DNA from: Gnetum montanum
Taxonomy: Eukaryota; Streptophyta; Gnetopsida; Gnetales; Gnetaceae
DNA: 64,000 bases
Assembly: GCA_015680685.1 (NCBI GenBank)
Contig: MNCI01006964.1
Span: 735,454 to 799,453, forward strand
Direction of reading: 5' to 3'
Part shown: positions 23,701 through 33,435 of the stretch, piece by piece
Layout of the letters: each line of letters opens with the position of its first letter
Position numbering within the stretch: position 1 is the first letter of the stretch
The notes under the pieces: generated by a model
Database searches by the model: none
Told to the model about the DNA's origin: nothing
Seen by the model: the letters and a program-made list of their open reading frames with translations, nothing else
Position numbers and translations under genes: made by a program

Positions 23701-24421
23701 CCTCGAGCCTCACATTGTGTGAATGCCCTAGAGTATCATTTTTGAAAATGAACAATGTCACCCTTAGTCTGGGCTAACAGGGCACCACGGAGAGTGGGAC
23801 CTACCATGAAAGTCTCTAAGGTGGTATGAGCCAATGTAAGCCCATCATCACCAACGCATACTCCTTCTTTGTCAAATTGGGGCCTGCAAAGGAATGACGG
23901 TCAAACCCTGAGGTCAAAACCTAAACCACTAAGCATCAGAACAGAAACAGTAAATTAAACAACCTTACCTCTCTCCCTGGTACACTATTCCAGGAGGATT
24001 CTAGAATAAGGTATGCGCACGAGCGGCCAGGAATAAAGTGCTATTGATGTCATGAGAGCCATGTGATAATAGGTCTCATACACGTGATAATGGATGGGTA
24101 TATCTGGGCCCCCCAGAGGGATCATCCTCAATCGTAAGCGGTCCCTCGTTGATGTCCACCATGAAAGCCAGAATGCCATTTGAAGATCCTAGTAACATGG
24201 TCTCAAGCATGCTTAGCGCTAATTGTTCACTTAGATGCAACCATATTACCACATTAAATTTTTCTAAGAGAGAGGCAAGGAATTCATAGGCCCCTTCTCT
24301 GAACCATACCCCATTGTGATCAATGGTCATATCAGGAACTGGCTCATCAAAATCAATTGGACCAAACCACGTCAGAACTCCAACAAGCTCCACCACTAGG
24401 AGGAAAGGTTTGGGATCCCTG
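20712..24421 (-). pseudogene. Antisense multi-exon gene of element A (HAD/FCP1-like domain plus unknown domains)
   Basis: Read on minus, consistent GT-AG introns lie at 23968-23884, 23611-23521, 22485-22347, 22076-21990, 21785-21696 and 20910-20814, with a 3' splice site (ATGCAG) opening the first recognisable exon at 24421; exon 1 was not found. That exon encodes KPFLLVVELVGVL, then EFLASLLEKFNVVIWLHLS, the pattern of FCP1/HAD-type phosphatases but with Glu for the nucleophilic Asp. The 23520-22486 exon holds a second domain (LMELFAAPSLDV, KGIKVAFHL, FFGVP) and LAEFLVV. An acidic exon (22346-22077), a coiled-coil-like exon (LQIQAREKETARLMVERDD) and an acidic C-terminus ending PPGFDA follow. 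Several stops break it. Copies occur in B and D at the same module position. Confidence 0.72.
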
Positions 24422-24489
24422 CATGTATTCAAGAACCAGGGTTAATAAGCTACGTAAAAAAATAAGGTTTTACACTGGGGGCCAACACT

Positions 24490-25440
24490 TAGAAAAATTC
24501 CCAAGTTCACGTTCAGCGTGCAAACCCTGCACGCTGGAAAAACTCACCCTGCATGCTGGAAAACTCAGCATGCAGACCCTGCACGCTGGAAAAACTTAGC
24601 GTGCAGACCCTACATGCTACACACTGAAACGTGGATACACAAACCCCACACACTGAGTGTTTTGACCCCATCCTTCATGCTATAGAAACATTCATGCTAC
24701 AGAAACATTCATGCTATAGAAACATTCACGCTACAGAAACATTCACGCTATAGAAACATTCATGCTACAGAAACCTTATGCTATGGAAACATTTACACTA
24801 CACAATGGGAAAATTGACAGGAACAGTAGGAAAAAAAAATAAAATTTTTGACAGAGGATCAGAGTCTACTAGCACGTTGATCCTGGCCATGAGGGAATCA
24901 TGGGTTTAGGCAGGCACCAGAGCATAGCCTCGCTTTCCTCCACGAAAGTCAAACTAGGCTCCCTCCTCCCTTGGTCTTCTACTTGCTTACCCTTGCCCAT
25001 CACTGTGTTCACGCTGAACCCTGAACCTTATGTTCATGCCGTGTATAACCCTACATGCATGCTGTGTATAACCCTACACACTGAGGGTTCCGATTTTCCC
25101 TTCACGCTGCGTTCATGCTGGAACACCAATCCCCTACACGCTGATGGCTTCGTTCCCCCTGCATGCTGCAAACCCCAGAGTGAAGACCCTGCACGCTACA
25201 GGTTTCATTTGAACGTACACACTGAGCCCTTTACTTTGACTTATCATGTCCCAACCTACACCTCCCCTGCTACCTCCTTTGCATTGTTCCTGGGCCTGTC
25301 TTCACTTGTACCACTTGAGCTTTGTCCCTGCGCCACGCTATACTGGATTTTATGTTGAGTGTACATTCACACTGTGATTTGAGTTCATGCTACGATTTCA
25401 CCCACACTCACGCTATCTCAGAGCTAACTTTGATGTTTAC
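24490..25440 (+). repeat. CACGCTG/CATGCTG-rich region upstream of the antisense gene in element A
   Basis: Dozens of (C/T)A(C/T)GCTG-type words occur, for example CCTGCACGCTGGAAAAACTC repeated at 24520-24600. A strict subarray of about eight 17-bp units (ATTCATGCTACAGAAAC, alternating TACAG and TATAG) spans 24672-24805. This corresponds to intron 1 or upstream DNA of the antisense gene, matching the tandem array of B in position. Confidence 0.7.
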
Positions 25441-25689
25441 ACTTGTTCACCATTTTATGCACCACCACGTGGCATACGCTACTCCATGGAAATCGACATA
25501 TGGGTATTTTATTTCGACAAAATAAACACAATGATTAGCTAAAATAAAAATACATAGAAACAAAGGTAAACATAATTATATACTTGGCTAACCATTACTC
25601 ATATAAATTCTTCTCTTGCACAGCATACTCTTCGTCTAGCAGTCTCACATTAGGTAATGATTACAAACCATACAATCAACTAGACATTG

Positions 25690-25860
25690 TAAACGAATAG
25701 CACATGGCCCAGTAAGGTTTTAAACTACCATGATCAGTCCGTCATGACTATAAACTGATAGGTAAGGCCCGGTATGACCCTAAACTACCATGCATCTAGG
25801 TACAACGATAAATTACCACTGCATACCTTAGTCACTGTCAAACGTTACACATGAGTTACA
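25690..25860 (+). repeat. Module-boundary motif cluster (element A, before RT)
   Basis: GTAAGGTTTTAAACTACCATG, GTCATGACTATAAACTGATAG, GGTATGACCCTAAACTACCATG and further decayed units stand just upstream of the first pol frame at 25865. Confidence 0.65.
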
Positions 25861-25864
25861 TTAT

Positions 25865-26236
25865 TTGAAAAGAATAACAACCCCCCTAGCTCACTTTGCT
25901 CCCTGTTTATTGGCAAGAGAAGGCATGATGGATTGTAAGCATCTATTCACACCATTGATGATCGATGGACCATACGGAAAGATCACAAAAGAAATCAACA
26001 TAAATTCTATTGACTTAGGTCCATCAACAGATGACATATTTGTAGCCTCGATGCAACAAACATTAGATAGCTATGAAGGTATGACAAAATCTCTAGACAT
26101 AGAAGCTGATAGCATCACTAAAGACCCTTTAACTGAAACCTCCATAACTATGCTTGATGGTGAAGTTAAAATATTAAAATTGAGCTCATTATTACAACCT
26201 CAACTTGCCAAGGACATGGAACACATGCTCTGAGAA
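25865..26236 (+). pseudogene. N-terminal pol segment before RT, element A
   Basis: A 122-codon frame ending TGA at 26231, in the same frame as the RT that follows. It includes ETSITMLDGEVKILKLSSLL; B (10703-10452, minus) and D (about 60400-60270, minus) keep related KTLKLSSSL and VKTLKLSSLL sequence. It forms the linker leading into RT. No catalytic motif is visible. Confidence 0.6.
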
Positions 26237-26239
26237 AAC

Positions 26240-27026
26240 ATGAAAGCATTTGCTTGGTCTTACAATGACATGCCTAGACTAGATCCTCACATTTTCCAAC
26301 ACAACATTATAATCAATCCCAAGCTAAGACTAGTGAAACAAAAAGCATGCAAGGTCAAACCTGAGGTAGCACTAGTGGTTCGCAATGAGATTACTAAGCT
26401 TTATCAAGCTGGTTTCATTCGGGCTATTGACTATGATGACTGGGTGTCTAACATGGTTATATTCCCCAAGAAGAACAGAAGCATTCTCTTATGCATAGAC
26501 TTCCAGGATCTCAACATCACAACCATAAAGGATGACTTCCCACCACTAAGCATTGATCAACTTGTTGACTTAACTGCAGGTCATGCTTTGTTGTCTTTTA
26601 TGGATGGATTTTCGGGATATAACCAGATACGGATCAACCCTGAACATCAGCTCAGGACAACCTTCATGACACCATGGAGAACCTTTTGCTATACAATGAT
26701 GCCATTTGACTTGAAAAACACAGGGGCCACATATCAGAGAGCAATGACATTCATTTTTAGCGATTACATACTTCATTTGCTCAATGATTATGTGGATGAC
26801 ATCGTAGTTAAATCAAAAACACTAGAGCAACACATACAAGACTTAGATTTGGTTTTAAAACATTGTCTAAAATATGAACTTAGGCTCAACCCAAAGAAAT
26901 GTGTCTTTGGGGTAAAAATGGACAAGATGCTAGGCTTTGTAGTATCAGAAACAAGAATACAAGTAGATCCATACAAGGTTAAAGCTATCACCAACTTGAA
27001 ACCACGAAGCAACCTTACCGAGCTCT
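26240..27026 (+). pseudogene. Reverse transcriptase of element A
   Basis: RNA/DNA-dependent DNA polymerase of a Ty3/gypsy element. The 262-codon frame opens with MPRLDPHIFQH, then FMDGFSGYNQIRI (26597-26635), MMPFDLKNTGATYQRAM, and the active-site box NDYVDDIVVKS (26784-26816), then LNPKKCVFGV. The YVDD catalytic pair is intact. The palm's conserved PFGLKN reads PFDLKN. A TGA at 27026 ends the frame but homology continues in frame. Confidence 0.88.
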
Positions 27027-27028
27027 GA

Positions 27029-27990
27029 GGTCTACAAGGTAGATTACAGTTCATCAGGCATTTCATAGAAAAACTGACGGATAAGTTGAAACCTATGTAC
27101 CACTTATTACGCAAGAACATCCATTTTGAATGGACTTCACAATGCCAGTAAGCATTTGACAACATTAAAACAGCACTTGCCCAACTACCGACAATCTATC
27201 TGCCTCAAAACAACAAACCATTCTATATCTATCTGGCCACTTCAAATTCATCCGTCACATCTATGCTTTGCTAGAAGCGAGATGATGGAACTGAAGTCCC
27301 TGTTTATTATTTAATCCATGCATTAGTAGCCCATGAGAAGAAGTACAACAAGGTGGAGAGGTCATGTTTAGCCCTTATCTTTTCCTTGAAGAAATGGCGA
27401 CATTATCTCTTCCACAACCAAGTCAATATAATCTGCAAGGATAATGTGCTCAGAGCCATCACAAGCAACCTCTACGAATCAAGTAAGATAGCTCGCCAGA
27501 AAGCCATGATAGCTGAGTTTGATCCACACTACATAGCACAGTCATCAATTAAGGGTCAAGCTATAGCAACTCAAATGACTACATCACCAATGCATGATCA
27601 AGCGATAATAGAGCCAGAGTTCCCGGACGAAAATGTGAGTGCAATAGACATAGTGCCTAATAACTACGATGCCATTTTGAATTTTGATGGATCATCCACC
27701 TCCCGAGGGGGAATTTCCGCTGCTATCATCACCTATCCCTCCAGGGAGATCCAACCCTTTGCTTATCATTTCAATTTTCACTGTACCAACAACGTCGCAG
27801 AGTACGAAGGTCTCCTTAGAGGTCTCATAGCAACACTAGCTTCCGACATCACATGACTCGTAGTCAGAGGTGACTCACAGTTAGTTCTAAATCAAGTCAC
27901 AGAAGTTTACACTTACAATCATACTGTGATTTGACTAAGCATTTTCTGAAGTGATTCAACAATGTAGATGTACACCATATTTCTAGAAAT
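27029..27990 (+). pseudogene. Two RNase H domains of element A
   Basis: First, the retroviral-type RNase H: FYIYLATSNSS (27219), HEKKYNKVERSCLALIFSL and WRHYLFHNQVNIIC (27330-27440). Second, from 27674, NFDGSSTSRGG, NNVAEYEGLLRGL (27788) and GDSQLVLNQV (27869), the additional RNase H known from Tat-lineage elements. The Asp/Glu/Asp catalytic set of the second is intact. Stops at 27131, 27271 and 27854 and a frameshift near 27900 break it. Confidence 0.82.
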
Positions 27991-28002
27991 GATAACACCA
28001 TT

Positions 28003-29386
28003 GTGGATGCAATAGCTATGTTAGCCGTAAACTTAGCATCAAACATGTTCCACACGTTGCCTAATTCTATAACCAGTTGTGCTAAACCCATAACTGATAC
28101 TCCTGATGAATTACCAATTACATCAATTAGTAAAACACACATAGTAGAATGGTATGATGACATAAAAGAGTACCTTCTACACAGCAAAGCACCATGACAT
28201 CTAACAAATGCACAAAAGGATGCAGTACGAAAATGTTCTCGACAGTATGCATTAGTAGGTGACACGTTGTGTCGTAGATCCTACGAAGGTATCCTGTTAA
28301 TGTGCGTTAGTAGCACTGATGGCCAGACCATTATGGAGCAAGTACATGAAGGACTCTGCAGAGGGTACATAGCACCCAAAGTAATGGCAACCAAAATAAG
28401 ACGTTTAGGGTACTATTGGCCACACATGGAGTACAACTGTGTCTCAAAGGTCAAAACGTGTGATACGTGTCAAAAGCATGATAATCTCATACATGTCCCA
28501 CCCAATGAATTTCATATAGCTCAAATCACATGACCTTTCCAGAAATGGGGGTTAGACATCATTGGACCAATAACTCCCCCATCTTCTTCGGGGCATAGCT
28601 TCATCATAACTGCAATTGAATATTTCACGAAATGGGTGGAAGCTATCCCCCTTAGAAAGACTGCATCGAAACAAGTATGCAGCTTTATCCTGGAAAACAT
28701 TGTGATCTGCTTTGGCATCCCAATGACCATCATTACTGATAATGGACCTCAATTCCATAGTGTCAAAACAAAAACCTTCCACAATAGCTTAGGAATTAAA
28801 CATTCATTCTCATCCCCATATTACCCTCAAAGCAACGGACAGGCCAAAGCTATGAACAAGATTGTCATCTCAGTGCTAAAGAAGATGCTTATGCAGAGCA
28901 AGAGAAAATGGCATGAACAGTTGGTATACGCATTATGGGCTTATCACACTACACATCGGACTGCCGCAGGTAAAATGCCATATAGTCTTATTTATGGTTT
29001 GAAAGCTTTTTTACCTTTAGAGTTGCAGGTACCATCCTTAAGGATCACACTCTCTAGACTCCTCGATGAGGGTCAAAACAATGACTTGCATGTTGTTGAC
29101 TTGGACTCTGTGGAAGAGGAACGTACACGTGTGCTCAATCAGATTGATTGGTACCAGCAACAATAGCGACGATGCCATCATTATGACATTCACAAGCGCT
29201 CGATCAAAAAAGGTGAACTTGTACTTAAGGCAGTCCGTGAACATATGGACAAGTTCGCAGCAAACTAGGAAGGGCCCTATTTGGTCACCAAAGCATACGA
29301 CAGTGGACCATTTAAGCTAGCTAAGATGAATGGTAACAAGCTCACTCATCCAATGAACCACTTGTACCTCAAACCATTTCACGTCT
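28003..29386 (+). pseudogene. Integrase of element A
   Basis: Zinc-binding segment at 28340-28475: HEGLCRGYI, RRLGYYWPHME, CDTCQKH; the second His (H in D's GHI) is Tyr here. Catalytic core: LDIIGPI (28547), ITDNGPQF (28733), and SNGQAKAMNK (28834), where the expected catalytic Glu is Lys. GKMPYSLIYG and LPLELQVPS follow, then a C-terminal barrel-like tail (KKGELVLKAV, EGPYLVTKA, NHLYLKPFHV). The altered Glu and the stops mean no activity. Confidence 0.85.
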
Positions 29387-29394
29387 AAACACCT

Positions 29395-29760
29395 CAAGTA
29401 TGCCCTCGTCCTGGAATCATGACGGTAAAATGATACCACAGCTTGTCCTGGAATCATGATAATAAACTAATACCAGAGCTCGTTCTAGTGTTATGACAAT
29501 AAATTGGCACCATAGTTCATCTGCAATGACAATAAACTAGTGCTCGTCTGGTACGACATTAAACTACCACAGTTTCGTTTGCTGGAGTCCACTAAGACTA
29601 TAAACTACTTTGCCTCTCCATAGTCTGCCAAGACTATAAACTAGCAATGCACCATCCATTACAATGCTAAAATGGCAATGTCCAATGGGTTATGACATAA
29701 AACTAACCCATGACAGTCTGCTATGACTATAAACTGGCAGCTTCATATCTGGCCTCCCGA
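29395..29760 (+). repeat. Module-boundary motif cluster (element A, after integrase)
   Basis: About ten units like TGGAATCATGACGGTAAAATG, ATCATGATAATAAACTAATA, TATGACAATAAATTGGCACC and TATGACTATAAACTGGCAG follow the integrase stop at 30-50-bp spacing. This is the largest cluster in A. Confidence 0.72.
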
Positions 29761-30870
29761 TCGATCGCTACATTCAAACTTCATCATAGCTGCTACCTCA
29801 TTCATCATCAGTTAATCCTAACAACATTGCTGTCATTCATATTCAATGCCTGAAATCTCATCTGGTGACTTTGTTTCATCAGTCACATTCATGTCTAAAG
29901 TGTTCGCTAACTCATTCACTTGTGGTTTTCTTGTCTTCTTGGAGTTGTGTTTGCAGGATGACACCCAATGGTGCTCGTACACAGATACACTTCATCATGG
30001 TGACAAGGTGCCATATTGTTTCTGACACACACAACCAGGTTAATCGATCTATTCAAAAGTACATTCCTAGTTCCCAATATATTCCCCATTTCCCCAACAA
30101 TCTCATTCCCCTTCCTACCCAGTCGCAGCTCCCAGATACACCTAGTACACCCAAAACTTTGAGCATACGGTTTCACCCTGCGACACTCTCAAGCAGTTGC
30201 AACACACAACACAACACATGAGCATGAGTGTAAAATTGAAAGAACGCTCTTTCCAAAAAACATGAAAAAAGAACAAAAAAATTAAAAAAAAAAAGAAAAG
30301 AAAAAAAGGGCAAAGAGAAAAATGAACCGCAAGCCCATGGCACTTCCCATACAAGCCCCAGGCGGGAAGACAGTGGTCTTGGATAGAACCGTTCAAGTCT
30401 CACACCATCATGTTTCATCTCATTGTGTAGCTTTGGCCCTCTGCCAATAGGTTCCCTTTAACACTAAACAAAGGCCATGTTCCTCCAAAGAATGCAACAC
30501 ATCATCATGTGGCTTTGGTTGTGCCAAAAAGCCCTCTTGAACACTGAACAAGAGTCTTGTTCTTCCAAAGGACGTACACCTCATGTCTTGGTCCCAAGTC
30601 TACTAGACAATGGCTATTAACAAGGATCAACCTGACCTGTACACACACCATAGCATCCCCTTCACCATACATAATACCTTGATCAATTCCCAATCCCCAC
30701 AATTTCCATTTCCCTATCCAGCCAGAAACTTCATTTCCTCAATCCTATGTACTACTGTACACAGTGCAATGACATCTGGCCAAGTGTCGAAGGACAATGC
30801 CACTAAGTTAGTTGTGGTGTTTTGTACTTCTTTGTCGATGCCTCTCAGGTCGATTCCTCAAAGCGTCAAC
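29761..30870 (+). other. 3' untranslated region of element A
   Basis: No supported gene. Two imperfect ~83-bp copies lie at 30428-30510 and 30511-30592 (shared GGCTTTGG...CCAAA(A/T)...CCTTTAACACT/CCTCTTGAACACT). The stretch 30230-30310 is A-rich. An inverted repeat follows at 30812-30896. Confidence 0.5.
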
Positions 30871-30896
30871 AAAGAGGGGCCATTGAAACACCACAA
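30812..30896 (+). repeat. Inverted repeat spanning the polypurine tract and 3' LTR start (element A)
   Basis: Left arm 30812-30841 (TTGTGGTGTTTTGTA, CTTTGTCGATGC) pairs with right arm 30863-30896 (GCGTCAACAAAG, then TGAAACACCACAA inside the LTR), with a small interior mismatch over the polypurine tract AAAGAGGGG (30871-30879). Element D has the same structure at 55724-55803. Confidence 0.65.
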
Positions 30897-32431
30897 AAAT
30901 TTTGGCTAACACTTGTAGCAGAAATTGAGCTAAGTCATGATTGGTCCCCGGCATGACCAAGCTTGAAAGCCTCAAAAACAGCATCAAACGGAGAAACAAT
31001 TGAACAAGCAAGGGTTCCCCAAGATCCATTGGAGACTACATCAAAATCTAGCAACAAGAACTGCAGCTTTCAAACTCAAAACACTTAGTCTTAACTATGT
31101 ATACTTTGTGCACATAGGCCTGCACACCCAGCGTACAACTCAGCATACAGCTCAGCGTGCAGCAACTTTTGAGCCCCAAAAATGAGTCAAAACATGCCAG
31201 AATCGAGCGCCTAGACCCCCTAGAACCTTTCTAATGATCCCCAATAGCTCTCAGGTACCTGAAATTCAACTTTTGGGCTCCTAATGATGGGTTTTCATGC
31301 CTGCACACTGGCCCGCACGCCCAGCATGCACACCCAGCGTGTACCATCATAGGCAAACCAAAACAAACACTCAGAGCATGATTTTCATAGGTAATCAACT
31401 CCGAGAGGTAGGGAAACTATCAGACATCATCTTGGGCTCCAAAAAATCAAGTTGTGACTTGGAAAAGTAGCACTTTCATGCCTGTATGCCGGCCTGCATG
31501 CCTTGCACGCCCAACATGTACACTTTTGGAGCCTCCTAAAACCCTATCAAATCAAGGTCAAATGAGCCCAAAATCAACAGACAGCATCCTCAGGACATTA
31601 GGCATCTAGATCCATCCTCAAAACTAGCTTCATAGTTCAAAATTTGATCATAAAATCTTCGTACTTATCCATACGTTGTCTAGTGTGCGGAGTCTATACA
31701 CCCAGCGTGTACATGCTGCCATGGTTCACATTGTACACTTGTAAAATTTCATTCTGCTGCACTCAGTCGACGTTCCACATGTAACCTGATCTGAAATTCC
31801 AGCATCCCATAGCCAATCATCCCATCTCAGATCCAAATTTAATGCTCAAACTTGTACAAAAACCTATATTTTAGACCAGATCAAGGTTCGAAAATTGAAG
31901 AGAATCAGGGTAAAAATTTGGGGCAATCGGCTGAGAACATTGAGAACTGCCATCCTATACGCTGGACTTGGACCCTACGTGTTAAGCATACAACCTCCAC
32001 GCTGTGCCTACAGTTTAAACTAGCATACCATCACCTCTCTGCATCCACCGAGGCTCTTCGTCCACCTTGTACCAGATCCACAACTGCATTTAGATCAGTG
32101 CATTGTAATTTTCATCATGTAATAATATTGTTGCATTTTTGGCTAAGATTTGCTACAGTTTTCGTTCATTTTTGTTTACCTCTTATTTACATCCCTACAC
32201 ATTTACGTTCTATTTTACGCTTATTACTTTGTTTACATATAGCCCAGCGCATTGCACATTGGCATACGTTTGGGGAAATCCTTGTTTGATCCGCGTGCAG
32301 ACCACCCAAGGTACTCTACCTTCGTTAGTTCCAATTCATCCTCAAGAGAAGGTAGGGTCTTCTATGTTTGTCTTTGGATCTCTCAATGTCTTTTTCATTC
32401 CAGCCAGGCACCGATGATTTTAGACAGTACA
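30884..32431 (+). repeat. 3' LTR of element A (1548 bp)
   Basis: It starts TGAAACACCACAAAAATTTT, ends TAGACAGTACA, and aligns throughout with 13591-15144. It is followed by the target-site duplication GGATC at 32432-32436. Many differences from the 5' LTR are C/T or G/A changes. Confidence 0.92.
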
Positions 32432-32900
32432 GGATCCTCCTTAGTGCAGAGAACCTAATGGGGGCAAGTTTGGTTCATTTCCAATGGCTTCTGGATGGAT
32501 TGGGTTGCTTTTGGAAGTCAAACTTCATGAAAACTTTAATAGTTTTGGCTTTCCCCCTTCCATCCACACTAAGGATGAGATTCTTAGCATGGATGAAGCC
32601 TCCGCTAGCATGGAACTAATAAATCCCAAGTTTTTAACTAATTTTGACTAGGTTTGGTGAGGTTCTAGGGCTACCAAGGTTGCTTGGAGGGGTTCTATGT
32701 TACGTGGGCCCATCTAAAGGTTAAACTTGGACTAGATGAGTGTTGGGGGGAGGGGGAAGAATTGGTGTTACCCCCTTTCCTCCACAATGGGCATTATTGC
32801 CATAGTGTGGAAACCCATGTTGTCCAGTTTTGTCCATGTCTAATCCCTTTTAGGAGTGCGAGGTCAAAAAAGGTAAGTTTTGGTTATCAAAAATGACAAA
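32432..32900 (-). repeat. Tandem array of element B, second part (right of the element A insertion)
   Basis: The ~190-bp units resume at about 32560 (CTTCCATCCACACTAAGG, TAGCATGGATGAAG) and 32775 (TTTCCTCCACAATGGGC, AGTGTGGAAACCC). The first five bases are the right copy of the element A target-site duplication. The array fades by about 32900. Confidence 0.65.
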
Positions 32901-33435
32901 AATGTTATGTTTGAATGGTTTTAAGAAATGGTATGCATGTATCCATGTTGGGTATGATATCCCTTACATGGATGCATGGGAGTTAAGGCTTGGTTATTTT
33001 TCTAAGTGTTTAAGGGATTAAAACCCAATATTGATGCAATTTTTAGGCCAAGAGTGAGGATTTATAGTGGGGCCCACAACCAAAAAAAATTTAAAATTTC
33101 AAAAGTAAAATTGTTTCCCACCCATCCTAGCATAGAATAAAGTTCTTGCCCCCACCTACTTGAACTTTAGTGCACTTGAAGTTATGATGCATTAAATTGG
33201 CAACTAAGGTTTAGAGGTGGGCATTTTAGGCTTTTGTGTGGGCTTTATTGTGAAATTTCACAAGTTTCAACCAAAATTATCATTCTTCATTAATAGGAAT
33301 TTGGTAAAGAGTTTTAAAGGAGATTTTTTTATTAGAGAGCATCCATTTCAGCATGGAGACATCCAATTTTCCCTACAGCCAATGTTGAATTTCTATTCTT
33401 CTTAGTTTCTAACCATTCCGAACATTGAGCCTACC
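32901..33435. other. Non-coding DNA upstream of the antisense gene in element B
   Basis: I see no gene. Sequence is T-rich with remnants of CATCC(A/T)TG-type words. It would hold the promoter of the antisense gene in B, but no convincing TATA box was identified. Confidence 0.35.

Larger units (their letters stand above)
13591..32431 (+). mobile_element. Element A: complete 18.8-kb Tat-like Ty3/gypsy element with antisense gene
   Basis: Both LTRs, a primer site, a polypurine tract and a perfect target-site duplication define it. Internal order: leader with tandem repeats, gag-protease (15826-20098), boundary motif, antisense multi-exon gene (24421 to 20712), CACGCTG-rich DNA, boundary motif, RT with two RNase H domains and integrase (25865-29390), boundary motif, 3' untranslated region. 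Tat affinity rests on size, the extra ORF and the second RNase H. All frames carry stops, and LTR differences are often C/T or G/A, consistent with an old methylated copy. It sits inside element B. Confidence 0.9.

Noticed and set aside
20712-24421. The antisense gene as an ordinary host gene that elements happened to land beside.
   Set aside because: Three diverged copies sit at the same module position in three elements of the window, bounded by the elements' own motif clusters, so it belongs to the elements.
24490-25440. CRISPR-like array of short repeats.
   Set aside because: Units are directly adjacent 17-bp repeats without unique spacers, in a eukaryotic retroelement context.
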